Assembly (NCBI RefSeq): GCF_014696105.1
Contig: NZ_JACJPO010000052.1
Location: 1-64,000, forward strand
Length of the DNA: 64,000 nucleotides
Direction: 5' to 3'
Source of the DNA: Microcoleus sp. FACHB-1515
GTDB taxonomy: Bacteria; Cyanobacteriota; Cyanobacteriia; Elainellales; Elainellaceae
Under the pieces are notes generated by a model. The model did no database searches, had not been told where the DNA came from, and worked only from the letters and a program-made list of their open reading frames with translations. Made by a program: the position numbers and the translations under genes. Shown piece after piece: positions 17,118 to 25,337 of this stretch. Numbering within the stretch: position 1 is the first letter of the stretch; every line of letters starts with the position of its first letter.

Positions 17118-19655
17118 ATGGAGCAAACTGCCCTACGCGAATTAATCGATGCGACTCCGGCTTGTGTCCTTAGCGCCAGCCTTGCCTCGGTGCTAAGCTG
17201 CTGCGATCGATCGCGGTCTGACCAAGTGGTGATCGTCGATGAACAGCACCGCCCGATCGGACTGTTGCGATTGGGTCGCCTGCTGCTGAAGCTGGCTGTG
17301 CCCGCGCCTGCCGCTGTCGGCGCGGTGGCCGAGCCTGTTTGCTCACAAGCGATCGCGACGGGAGATGTCCGCAGTGCTGCCGATCTGTTTGAACCGCTGC
17401 GGCTGTTTCCTTTATCAGCAACGCTGGCCGAATTGGGACAAGCCGCCGATGCACCTTGCGCGCTGGTGGATGCCCAAGGCTGCTATTGGGGACTGGTCGA
17501 TCGCCTTCGAGTTTTGCAGCGCTGGGCGAGCCATACACAGGCCAATCCAATTTTGTCCACCTGGGAAAATTTGATTTCTCAGTTGCCGATTCCGCTGATG
17601 CTGCAAACCAGCGATGGCGAAGCGATCGCCCAGAATATGCTTTGGCAGCCGGAAGTCGAGCCGGATTTGGTGCGAAGAATTGCGATCGCCGTGATGCCGC
17701 CTGCCGAACCGCTGTGGTTGGCCGTCCAAGATTGCCGTTTGGAAGCAAATCTGGAACTGGCCGCAAAAAATGCCGATCTCGTCCAGCTAAATCGCCTCAA
17801 AGACGAATTTTTAGCTTGCATCTCGCATGAACTCAAGTCGCCGCTGACGGCGATTCTCGGTTTGTCCAGTTTGCTGAAAGACCCGTCGATCGGCGGCCTG
17901 AGCGATCGCCAAGTGCGCTATGCCCAACTGATTCACCAAAGCGGACGGCATCTCAGCCAAATTGTTCACAATATTCTTGACCTGACGCGCTGCGAAACCG
18001 GACAGCTTAGCCTGACGCCAGAACCAGTGGCGATCGCTTCGGCGTGCCATCGCGCCTATGAGCAGGCTAGACAAGTGGTGCTGGGTGAAATCAAAGCCGA
18101 CCAGCCTGCGGACTTGGATGAACCAAAATTTGAACTGGCGATCGCGCCCGACGTGGAAACGATCGTGGCCGATGAACTGCGATTGCGGCAGATGCTCACT
18201 CACCTGCTCTCCAACGCGCTCAAGTTCACGCCCAGCGGCGAAGTCAAGCTGACGGTGGAGTTGTGGGACGGCTGGATTGTCTTTACCGTCGCGGACACGG
18301 GCATCGGCATCGCCGCCGACCAGCAGCACTTGATTTTTCAAAAATTCCAGCAGCTTGAAAATCCTTTGACGCGCCGCTTTGCCGGAACCGGACTTGGCCT
18401 CGCGATTACGCAGCGGCTCGCCCATCTGCACGGGGGCGAAGTCAGCTTTCGATCGATCGAAGGACAAGGCAGCCGCTTCACCTTGCTTTTGCCGCCCGCC
18501 CCGCCGCTGCCCGCCGTTCGTCCTCGCAGTCCGCGCCTCGCGCTGATGGTCGAATCGCCGCCGCAAATTGCCCATCTGAGCGACCAGCTTGAGCGCTTGG
18601 GCTATCGCGTTGCCGTCGCTCGATCGGGACCAGAAGCGATCGCCAAAGCTCGCCGCTTGCAGCCCGCCGTGATTTTGCTGAATCCAATTTTGCCTTTGCT
18701 CTCCGGCTGGGACGTGCTGACGCTGCTGAAGACGAATGCCGAAACGCGCCAGATTCCCGCGATCGTCATGGCAACCGAGGCCGATCGATCGCGAGCACAC
18801 CAGCACAAAGCCAGCGGATTTTTGACGCTGCCGATCGAGCCTGCCGCCTTGAGGCAAGTGCTGCCCGCGCTGTCGCCTGCCAAAGCTGCATCAAATTTGA
18901 CGATTCTGCATGTGCGGCTGGGGCGATCGCAGGATTTGAGCCGTGCCGTTTATCCTTGTCGCCTGCTGGAAGTGGACGACATCGAGCAGGCAAACATGCT
19001 GGCGCGAGTTTGGCGACCAGATGCGATCGTGCTGGATGTGGATGTTGAGTCGCTTGGAGGAGGCGGAGCCTTCGCGCTGTCGGAACTGAGTCAGCACCCC
19101 GCGCTGAGGACACTGCCGATCGTGACGCTGACGGCGGCGATTACCCAAGCGGCCAATCAAATTGCTGGCCTGAGCGTATTTCCCTGTTTGACACCCATCA
19201 GCGAAGAAGCCGAAAATCCGCTGCTGCAAGTGCTGCATGTTGCCACCGAACGAGTCGCAATGCCACGCTTGCTGCTGGCCGATTTGCTTCCCGACGCTGC
19301 CGCTCAACCGATCGAACGGCTCGGCGCGATCGCTCAACACCTACAAGCGGCTGGATTCGACAGCACCGTTAGCCGCACTTGGAGAGAAACCATTGAGCAC
19401 ATTGACAGCCGATCGATTGATTTGCTGCTGCTGTGGCTGCCGCCGCAGGCCGATGTGCCCTCTGAGCAAATCACGACGCTGATGCAGCTTCAGCCGCCGC
19501 CCGTTTTGCTGCTGCACGACCCGATCGCCTTGCCTGCTGCTTGCGAAACGGTAATGCGGCTGACCAACGCTGCGATCGTCACGCTGCCCGCCACCGCCCC
19601 AATGAGCGAACTGGTCGCCCAAATCCGTCAGGCGATCGTGCCTTGCCTCGCTTGA
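17118..19655 (+). CDS. CBS-domain histidine kinase with two receiver-like domains
   Basis: This 845-residue protein is divergent from kaiA. Residues about 10-135 look like a pair of CBS domains (VVIVDEQHRPIGLL and CALVDAQGCYWGLV). A HisKA domain has the phospho-acceptor His237 in ISHELKSPL. The ATPase domain shows NALKF (366), DTGIGI (393) and GTGLGLAI (423). Residues about 472-590 are a receiver fold in which the phosphorylated aspartate is Asn522 and the usual lysine before Pro572 is leucine, so it cannot be phosphorylated normally. A second receiver-like domain (about 595-700) has Asp640 but no clear lysine. Its position beside kaiA invites comparison with CikA, but the link to the clock is inference. 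Confidence 0.88.
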   Translation: MEQTALRELIDATPACVLSASLASVLSCCDRSRSDQVVIVDEQHRPIGLLRLGRLLLKLAVPAPAAVGAVAEPVCSQAIATGDVRSAADLFEPLRLFPLSATLAELGQAADAPCALVDAQGCYWGLVDRLRVLQRWASHTQANPILSTWENLISQLPIPLMLQTSDGEAIAQNMLWQPEVEPDLVRRIAIAVMPPAEPLWLAVQDCRLEANLELAAKNADLVQLNRLKDEFLACISHELKSPLTAILGLSSLLKDPSIGGLSDRQVRYAQLIHQSGRHLSQIVHNILDLTRCETGQLSLTPEPVAIASACHRAYEQARQVVLGEIKADQPADLDEPKFELAIAPDVETIVADELRLRQMLTHLLSNALKFTPSGEVKLTVELWDGWIVFTVADTGIGIAADQQHLIFQKFQQLENPLTRRFAGTGLGLAITQRLAHLHGGEVSFRSIEGQGSRFTLLLPPAPPLPAVRPRSPRLALMVESPPQIAHLSDQLERLGYRVAVARSGPEAIAKARRLQPAVILLNPILPLLSGWDVLTLLKTNAETRQIPAIVMATEADRSRAHQHKASGFLTLPIEPAALRQVLPALSPAKAASNLTILHVRLGRSQDLSRAVYPCRLLEVDDIEQANMLARVWRPDAIVLDVDVESLGGGGAFALSELSQHPALRTLPIVTLTAAITQAANQIAGLSVFPCLTPISEEAENPLLQVLHVATERVAMPRLLLADLLPDAAAQPIERLGAIAQHLQAAGFDSTVSRTWRETIEHIDSRSIDLLLLWLPPQADVPSEQITTLMQLQPPPVLLLHDPIALPAACETVMRLTNAAIVTLPATAPMSELVAQIRQAIVPCLA

Positions 19656-19731
19656 TGCCGCAACTCCTGTCATTCGGTAATCAAAATGTCAAACTGAAGG
19701 AAGAAGCGAATCGAGTTTAGCGGAGTGCCAA

Positions 19732-21027
19732 ATGCTTCCAGATCCTCAAGTCATGCAGGCCGTTGAGAAATTGGGCTATCGCGTTACGGTGGCCGATGTC
19801 GCTTCTCAAGCAGGCTTAGATCTCAACGTTGCCGAGCGGGGCGTACTCGCGCTTGCTTCCGAAGCAAACGGACATCTGCAAGTGTCGGACACCGGGGAAA
19901 TTGCCTACGTGTTTCCGCGCAACTTTCGCAGCGTTCTCCGCAGCAAGTCCGCGCAGTTGCGTCGTCGCGAATTTTGGGCCAAGGTGTGGAAAATCATTTT
20001 CTACATCATCCGTATTTCCTTCGGCATTTTTCTGGTCGGCTCGATCGGCCTCTTAGCAGTTGCCCTGATCGTCATCTTCGTCGCCCTCAGTGCCAGCCAA
20101 GACGGAGACGATCGTGACAGCGGTGGCGGTGTAGTCTTCATGCCCAATTTCTGGTTTGGCCCCGATTTCTTCTGGGTGTTTACACCTGACTACTATGACG
20201 ATCGCCGCGTTGCCCGCCGCCAGCCCGATCGCCAGATGAACTTTTTGGAAGCGGTTTTCTCATTCCTGTTTGGTGATGGCAATCCCAACGCCAATTTGGA
20301 AGAACAGCGCTGGCAGACGATCGCCACCGTGATTCGCAACCATCGCGGTGCGGTTGCCGCCGAACAAATTGCGCCCTACCTTGATGACTTAGGCGACAGC
20401 TACAGTCAAGAATATGGCGACTATATGCTGCCCGTCCTCACCCGCTTCAACGGTCGTCCAGAAGTTAGCCCGACCGGACAAATTGTTTATCACTTCCCGG
20501 AATTGCAGGTGATGGCACAGCGGCGTCAACCCGTACCCGTGCCCGCCTTTTTGCGCGAAGCTCGCTGGAAATTTAGCGAAGCAGGTTCCGGCCAAATCAT
20601 GCTGGCGGCCAGCTTGGGCGTTGTCAACATCATTCTGGCGCTGGTGGTGGGTGCATTCTTCACCGATCCGGCGATCGCCTCGCAACTCGGCGGCATTGTG
20701 GAATTTGTCTACGTGATTTTCCCGCTGCTGCTCGGCTATGGTGTTGGCTTTCTCGCCGTTCCGCTGATTCGCTACTTTTGGCTGCAAGGCCGCAACGCCA
20801 AAGTTGAAAACCGCAATCACCAGCGGCAGCAGCGATCGATCGCGCTTGAACAGCCGACCCCCGATCTTCAGCAAAAGCTCACTTACGCCCGTCAGTTTGC
20901 GGCGGAGACGATCGTCTCGGCAGACAGCTTGGCCTACACAACGGAAACTGACTTGACCGAGCAGGAACTCGCCCAGTCCGACAAGATCGATGCAGAGTGG
21001 CGCAGACGTTTGGAATCTGGCTTTTGA
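19732..21027 (+). CDS. Conserved cyanobacterial/plastid-type membrane protein
   Basis: This 431-residue protein begins with a winged-helix-like segment (VMQAVEKLGYRVTVADVASQ, GLDLNVAERGVLAL), then a membrane segment (about 85-125). A second copy of the winged-helix-like segment (WQTIATVIRNHRGAVAAEQI, about 200-260) follows, then two more hydrophobic helices (about 285-350) and an acidic tail. The same layout occurs in widespread cyanobacterial proteins and a chloroplast relative, as far as I recall; no function is established. The ATG has GGAG five bases upstream. A strong terminator follows at 21075. Confidence 0.75.
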   Translation: MLPDPQVMQAVEKLGYRVTVADVASQAGLDLNVAERGVLALASEANGHLQVSDTGEIAYVFPRNFRSVLRSKSAQLRRREFWAKVWKIIFYIIRISFGIFLVGSIGLLAVALIVIFVALSASQDGDDRDSGGGVVFMPNFWFGPDFFWVFTPDYYDDRRVARRQPDRQMNFLEAVFSFLFGDGNPNANLEEQRWQTIATVIRNHRGAVAAEQIAPYLDDLGDSYSQEYGDYMLPVLTRFNGRPEVSPTGQIVYHFPELQVMAQRRQPVPVPAFLREARWKFSEAGSGQIMLAASLGVVNIILALVVGAFFTDPAIASQLGGIVEFVYVIFPLLLGYGVGFLAVPLIRYFWLQGRNAKVENRNHQRQQRSIALEQPTPDLQQKLTYARQFAAETIVSADSLAYTTETDLTEQELAQSDKIDAEWRRRLESGF

Positions 21028-21074
21028 TCTGCGACGCTTGCCGCATTTGAAAATCAGCTTTACCCTAAACACAG

Positions 21075-21101
21075 ACACTCGTAGAAATACGGGTGTTTTT
21101 G
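21075..21101 (+). terminator. Rho-independent terminator with GAAA loop
   Basis: ACACTCGTA (21075-21083) pairs with TACGGGTGT (21088-21096) around a GAAA tetraloop, with one G-U pair, and is followed by a run of T. It lies 48 bp after the stop of the 431-residue membrane protein and ends that transcript. Confidence 0.85.
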
Positions 21102-21180
21102 TTAAAAGGTAAATACATCGGTTTTCCGATCGACTTTTCGGTGTTATCTTAAAACTATCGTCATATTTAGGAAGCAGCAG

Positions 21181-21444
21181 ATGACAGAATCGATCGCGCT
21201 CGAAGCACTGTTTGCCCAAGAAATTCTCGATCGCTTCACCGCTCGTCAGTCGCCCCCGCTGCAACATGCCCTCAAAGCCTGCCGTCGTGTTCGCTATGAC
21301 GCTCAAACAGGCTCGATCGTCTTGGAATGCCCCAACCGCCTTTTGCTGAAAGTGATCGAATCCCTCCGGTCGGAACTCGAAGCGATCGCCGCTCCCGCCC
21401 ACCTGCACATTGTCATGGCCGGAAAAGGCAAGTGCTACTGGTAG
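21181..21444 (+). CDS. Conserved small cyanobacterial protein of unknown function
   Basis: This 87-residue soluble protein begins MTESIALEALFAQEILDRFT. An amphipathic helical half is followed by strands (VRYDAQTGSIVLECPNRLLL and HLHIVMAGKGKCYW). I recognise it only as a short protein recurring in cyanobacteria. An AGGAAG sequence lies at suitable distance before the ATG. It has its own transcription unit, separated from the upstream gene by a terminator. The beta-alpha character with a C-terminal KGKCYW suggests a small nucleic-acid-binding or regulatory fold, but that is a guess. Confidence 0.65.
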   Translation: MTESIALEALFAQEILDRFTARQSPPLQHALKACRRVRYDAQTGSIVLECPNRLLLKVIESLRSELEAIAAPAHLHIVMAGKGKCYW

Positions 21445-22017
21445 GGCGATCGCCGTCAAATTTTGGTTGATGATTGGCTGTCGGGACATTCGCGCTGTCT
21501 CGCCAGCCATTTTGCTATCAGAATTGGCGAAAACTACCAAATAAACATTTCTACTTGCTAATCATCAAATTACTTTGATTTGATGATCATGATTTGTTTT
21601 TATGGGTAAAAGTCTGATCGATCGCTACAAATTGCTGCCTCACTAAGCAGATATTCCTAATGTTTATCAACAACAATCTACTTATGAAATAGAAACAGTA
21701 ACCGATCGCTGCATTTGCACAACAAATTCTTATCGATTCGATTTAAGCTTTCTTTTACTACTTGGTTTCAAATTTAGATATTTAAAAAAACTGTATTCTC
21801 ACTCATAAGTAAGAAACAATTCACTGCTCTACAGAAAATCGATTCGATCGAAAAGACTGTCGCTATTTCATTAGCAACTCTGCAAATTTTTAGGTCATTT
21901 GGTCTAGTTTACTCTGCGAATATTGCTGAACTCATCTACATCAATTCTAAGTAGTAAGTAGAAAGACTCGATTTTTCTGCCAGCTTACGTTGCGCTCATT
22001 CATTCGGAGGTATTTCG
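21445..22017. other. AT-rich intergenic region, no intact gene
   Basis: This stretch of about 570 bp is clearly richer in A and T than its surroundings. It contains the hairpin at 21561-21587 and otherwise no open frame I can support. It probably holds the former promoter region of the decayed transporter gene that follows. I looked for LysR-type TTA-N7/8-TAA sites and could not single one out. Confidence 0.5.
21561..21600 (+). terminator. AT-rich hairpin, possible terminator
   Basis: ATCATCAAAT (21561-21570) and ATTTGATGAT (21578-21587) are perfect inverse repeats around a 7-base loop. The stem is followed after eight bases by TTTGTTTTTA. It lies about 115 bp after the 87-residue gene. The weak A-T stem makes termination uncertain; it could also be a protein-binding palindrome. 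Confidence 0.4.
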
Positions 22018-22358
22018 ATGTCAATTTCAAGACGACGGTTTTTGGCTGTAGCGGGCGCTTCCACCGCAGGCGCGATCCTGTGAAAGGTTGCTGGCAATCC
22101 ACCTAGCGCCAATCAAGGAGCGAACCAGCAGGCAAACACAGCGACTTCTGAAGCGGCTCCGGCTGTCAACGTTTCCAATGATGCTGCCCCGGAAGTGACA
22201 ACGGTTCGACTGGCATACATTCCGATTTTTGAATCAGCGCTGCTGACACGCAGGGCAATAGAATTGCGATCGCCAACAAACATTTAGGCAAAGAATTCGA
22301 CGCGAGCGATCCCCAGACTTACCTGAGAAGTCTTGCGGTCAAAAAGGTCAGCATCTAG
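22018..22358 (+). pseudogene. Decayed CmpA/NrtA-type substrate-binding protein gene
   Basis: The reading frame from the ATG at 22018 has an intact CGGAGG ribosome site and encodes a twin-arginine start (MSISRRRFLAVAGASTAGAI) as in CmpA/NrtA bicarbonate/nitrate binding proteins. It is broken by TGA at 22081-22083, next to where the lipobox cysteine should be (now VAGNPP). The frame then continues through TTVRLAYIPIFESA. After that most of the gene is missing. A short piece in another frame, QGNRIAIANKHLGKEF, follows and ends at TAG 22356-22358. So there is a nonsense codon, a large internal deletion and a frameshift. It lies directly upstream of the carbonic anhydrase gene. Confidence 0.8.
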
Positions 22359-22373
22359 CGGATGATGCGATTG

Positions 22374-22420
22374 GCGCGATCGCCTTCCTCAAAAAGGCGA
22401 TCGCGCTTGACTCCTCACAC
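22374..22420 (+). promoter_or_regulatory. Leader hairpin followed by Yfr1-like 11-mer
   Basis: GCGCGATCGCCTT (22374-22386) and AAGGCGATCGCGC (22394-22406) form a perfect 13-bp stem with a 7-base loop, each arm containing a HIP1 octamer. Three bases later comes ACTCCTCACAC (22410-22420), identical to the unpaired conserved core of the cyanobacterial small RNA Yfr1 as I recall it. No terminator hairpin with a T run follows, as a true Yfr1 gene would have. The site sits 40 bp before the carbonic anhydrase start, so it could be part of its leader. Confidence 0.3.
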
Positions 22421-22459
22421 CACCAAACCTCGTAGCATTCATTTTCTGGGAGAGTACCG

Positions 22460-23284
22460 ATGACGCAGCGATTCAATGGTTTTTTGGGATTAGGGCGTCG
22501 AGACGTGATCAAAGCCTTGGGAGCCGCCGGGGTTGGTCTTGCCGCAAGTGCCTGTAGCGCTTCACCCACGCAAACGACGACGGCCAACGCCTCTCCTGCG
22601 GCTTCCCCCGCAGCGGCAACCACTGCACCTGATCCCGCTGTCGAAAATCGTCCTGAAGCCGCTGACATGACGCCTGATCAGGCGCTTCAGCTTTTGATTG
22701 ACGGCAACAAACGCTACATCGAAGGCAAATCCATTCATCCCCGTGAGAATATCGATCGCATCCGCGATACTGCTGTCGATCAGTTTCCCTTTGCTGCCTT
22801 CTTAAGCTGCGCCGATTCTCGCGTTCCGGTCGAGGAAGTGTTCGATCAAGGCATTGGCGACTGCTTTGTTTGTCGCGTGGCGGGCAACATTGCCACCGAG
22901 CAGGAAATCGGCAGCTTGGAATTTGGCACGCTGGTTTTGGGATCGAAAGTGCTGCTGGTGATCGGCCATGAGCGCTGTGGAGCCGTTGTCGCTTCAATGG
23001 GCAGAATTCCACTGCCAGACAATCCCGGTCAAATTCCTACGCTTGTTCCGCTGATTGAACCTGCCGTTAAGACGATCGCGGAAAAGGTGAAGCGCGAAGG
23101 TGTCCCCTCAGTTGGGGATGACGTGGACGCGACAATCAAGCTCAACGTTCACAATCAGGTGGCACGGCTGAAGCGATCGCCCATTTTGTCGCAGCTTGAG
23201 CGCGAAAACAAGCTGAAGATTTTGCCCGCCTACTACGACTTGGATACGGGCGTGGTGCAAATCCTGGAAGCGCCCAAAGCTTAA
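22460..23284 (+). CDS. ecaB: Exported beta-class carbonic anhydrase (EcaB-like)
   Basis: This 274-residue enzyme interconverts CO2 and bicarbonate. The N-terminus has a twin-arginine motif (GLGRRDVIKAL, Arg13-Arg14) and a possible lipoprotein cysteine (Cys32, after ASA), then an Ala/Thr/Pro-rich linker, so it is probably periplasmic. Zinc ligands Cys117, His170 and Cys173 and the Asp119/Arg121 pair (CADSR, GHERCG) are present, as in beta-class enzymes. EcaB of Synechocystis is a comparable exported beta enzyme. GGGAGAG lies before the ATG. The gene follows a decayed bicarbonate/nitrate transporter gene, consistent with a former carbon-uptake locus. A strong terminator follows. Confidence 0.92.
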   Translation: MTQRFNGFLGLGRRDVIKALGAAGVGLAASACSASPTQTTTANASPAASPAAATTAPDPAVENRPEAADMTPDQALQLLIDGNKRYIEGKSIHPRENIDRIRDTAVDQFPFAAFLSCADSRVPVEEVFDQGIGDCFVCRVAGNIATEQEIGSLEFGTLVLGSKVLLVIGHERCGAVVASMGRIPLPDNPGQIPTLVPLIEPAVKTIAEKVKREGVPSVGDDVDATIKLNVHNQVARLKRSPILSQLERENKLKILPAYYDLDTGVVQILEAPKA

Positions 23285-23326
23285 GGCGAAGTCGCTAGCT
23301 GATTAAGTTTGTCGAATATCCCCTCA

Positions 23327-23358
23327 CGGTGCTGTGGTTGCTACAGCACCGTTTTTTT
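23327..23358 (+). terminator. Rho-independent terminator after carbonic anhydrase gene
   Basis: CGGTGCTGT (23327-23335) pairs with ACAGCACCG (23343-23351) around a 7-base loop and is followed by seven T. It begins 43 bp after the stop codon. Confidence 0.93.
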
Positions 23359-23467
23359 GCGCGATCGCGCACCTCGACCAGACCAATTGAAGCGAGGCAG
23401 TCGGCTAGAGGCATTGTCTAGGCGATCGCGTCGCTTCTCTTTGAGAATTCCCAGTTTGAGAATCAAA

Positions 23468-24883
23468 CTACTGAGCTGGTGCTGAATTGTTTGCGGTTGT
23501 GACGGTGAGTACCTGCGGCGGCGTGGCATCTGGCGGATACAGGAAATCCACTGAGACTAGACGGCGCGTTCCCGGTGCCATATTCAGCTCAACCAGCGGC
23601 ACGCTGCGATCGCCTCGTCGCTGCACCAAATGCACGTAAAGCGTTTGCGGCAAATTGCGATCGTCCACATAGCGCAGTCGCACCGTACCCCGAAAGAAAG
23701 TTTGCGTCGGCAGCGGATCAAAGAAGCGCAGTCCCCCTCGACTTAGCTCATCTTCTTTGATCGGCGTTTGCACAGCGATCGAAACGCGCTGCGGCTCAGC
23801 CGTTGGATTCACCAGCGGCAACGTCAGGTTGTATTCGATCGCATAGTTGCCGTTCGCCTCATAGCCCGTGTCAGGATAGCGCACCAGCATCGGAGCCGCC
23901 TGCACCTGATTGGTTCCCATCCGTCCACCCCGCAGCGTACTGAGCGCATAGGAATAGGCCGTTCCCGGTGCAGGAATTTGCAGCGCGTCGCCGCCGGGCT
24001 GATCGGTGAGCTGTGCCTGCCAGCGCGATCCTTGCGCTACGCCTGCGACTCGACCGTAGATAATCTGTCCGCCCTGATCGGGAGGGGTAGGAGCGCGATC
24101 GCGTTCTCCTGCCAGTCCGCCCGTTTGCAGCAGCGCAATCCAGTCGTTCAGGGAAGGAGCTTGTTCGCTGCCGTCTGCTGCTCGCCGTCCCAACAGTGCA
24201 AGACTGGCGGCATATACGGTTCCGCTGCTGCGGAGTCGAGCCAGCGTCGATCGCCCATTCAAAGCGGGTTCCAGTCCGGTTGTGGGAATCGGCAGATTCA
24301 TCAGCAGTTGATACGATCCGGGCTGCAACACGATCTGAGCCGGAAAGATGTCTTGGCGTCTGCCCCGCAAAATATCGCTCATGACGCGACTTCCCGGTCC
24401 CGCATACACCTGACCGACCGGATTTTCGATCGCGGGCGGAAGCTGCACAAACGGCGCATCCGGCTGACTCAAATAGCTGGCCGCTTGCAGCACATCCACC
24501 GTCACAGGCTGCGTACTCGGATTGTAGAGAATTACGCCGATATACAGGCTGGTGTGGTCGGCATCGATCGCCCGAAAGACGTGATGCGCGAATAGATCAA
24601 ATCGTCCATTAAATCCAAAATTTAGGTGCGCGGCAGGTTGCGCCATGCCGTTTTGCGGAAAGGTCGAAAGCAAAATGCCCTCAGTCTGCACCAGTTCCGG
24701 GCTGTTGCTGTTGAAGGTTGGAATCGTATCAAGCTGTCCAGACAGCGGGCGCACCTGTTGCGGAATCACGATTTCTTGAGGGGAAGGTGCGGGTGCGGGC
24801 GGCGTAGGCATCCCTTGCGCGAGAGATAAAACTGAAGCGATCGCAAACATTCCAAACACCACATTCGTTGCTTTGACATCCAT
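23468..24883 (-). CDS. DUF3370 exported protein
   Basis: This 471-residue protein has an N-terminal signal peptide (VVFGMFAIASVLSLAQG) and then a Pro-rich start and a beta-rich body. Segments such as GILLSTFPQNGMAQPAAHLN, NFGFNGRFDLFAHHVFRA and LYIGVILYNPSTQPVTVDVL place it in the cyanobacterial DUF3370 family. The tail, TRRLVSVDFLYPPDATPPQV, is also typical. The family is expected in the periplasm or outer envelope; its role is unknown. It is a single-gene unit that converges on the carbonic anhydrase gene. Confidence 0.85.
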   Translation of the reverse strand: MDVKATNVVFGMFAIASVLSLAQGMPTPPAPAPSPQEIVIPQQVRPLSGQLDTIPTFNSNSPELVQTEGILLSTFPQNGMAQPAAHLNFGFNGRFDLFAHHVFRAIDADHTSLYIGVILYNPSTQPVTVDVLQAASYLSQPDAPFVQLPPAIENPVGQVYAGPGSRVMSDILRGRRQDIFPAQIVLQPGSYQLLMNLPIPTTGLEPALNGRSTLARLRSSGTVYAASLALLGRRAADGSEQAPSLNDWIALLQTGGLAGERDRAPTPPDQGGQIIYGRVAGVAQGSRWQAQLTDQPGGDALQIPAPGTAYSYALSTLRGGRMGTNQVQAAPMLVRYPDTGYEANGNYAIEYNLTLPLVNPTAEPQRVSIAVQTPIKEDELSRGGLRFFDPLPTQTFFRGTVRLRYVDDRNLPQTLYVHLVQRRGDRSVPLVELNMAPGTRRLVSVDFLYPPDATPPQVLTVTTANNSAPAQ

Positions 24884-24957
24884 GAGGCCGATCGTTCACC
24901 CTAACGGCGTTTCTTAAGCGTTGCGGTTCAAGGGGTGGCGTGTCAAGCGATCGCCAC

Positions 24958-25227
24958 AATTTGCTGCTTTACAATCAATCTATTGCAGTCGGGCATTTGC
25001 TGAAGTGGGAATATCAGCCAGAACGCCGCAGCCGTAGCTGGCTCGCAACCTTACGAATTTAGCGTTTAGACACGCTTGATCTGCTCGAAGAAAATCCAAG
25101 TCTCAAACCGTATTTGGAAGAAGCACTGGGCAAAGCCTACCGCAAAGCAGTTGAGCTTGCTGTTAGCGAAACTGATTTACTAAGCAGTCAATCTCCTGAA
25201 TTTCCGTATCAATTGGCGGAGATTTAG
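24958..25227 (+). pseudogene. Truncated DUF29-family gene with in-frame stop
   Basis: In one frame, LLNYNQSIAVGHLLKWEYQP is followed by RRSRSWLATLRI, a TAG (25060-25062, probably from CAG), then RLDTLDLLEENPSLKPYLEE and the rest through YQLAEI and a stop at 25225-25227. These are the middle and C-terminal parts of a DUF29 protein, a family common in cyanobacteria, some of them with nearby toxin or mobile genes. No start region is present, so the gene is both truncated and interrupted. Confidence 0.75.
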
Positions 25228-25283
25228 CGATCGATCCTACCCCGGTGAGCCTAGCAAGTTAATCGACGCAGATAAATAGAAAC

Positions 25284-25314
25284 AAAAAAGCGAGATGAAT
25301 TGCTCATCCCGCTT
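25284..25314 (-). terminator. Rho-independent terminator of petC-petA
   Basis: On the minus strand AAGCGGGATGA pairs with TCATCTCGCTT (25288-25314 overall, one G-U pair) and is followed by TTTTTTG. It lies about 24 bp after the petA stop codon. Confidence 0.9.
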
Positions 25315-25337
25315 GATCTTTGAAGCTCGATCGCCTC

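Noticed and set aside
17811-18857. 348-codon open frame antisense to the histidine kinase
   Set aside because: The plus-strand frame carries HisKA, ATPase and receiver motifs in register. The antisense peptide has no family features or ribosome site.
20389-21540. 383-codon open frame antisense to two conserved genes and a terminator
   Set aside because: It crosses the stop and terminator of the 431-residue protein and the whole 87-residue gene. The peptide shows no known motif.
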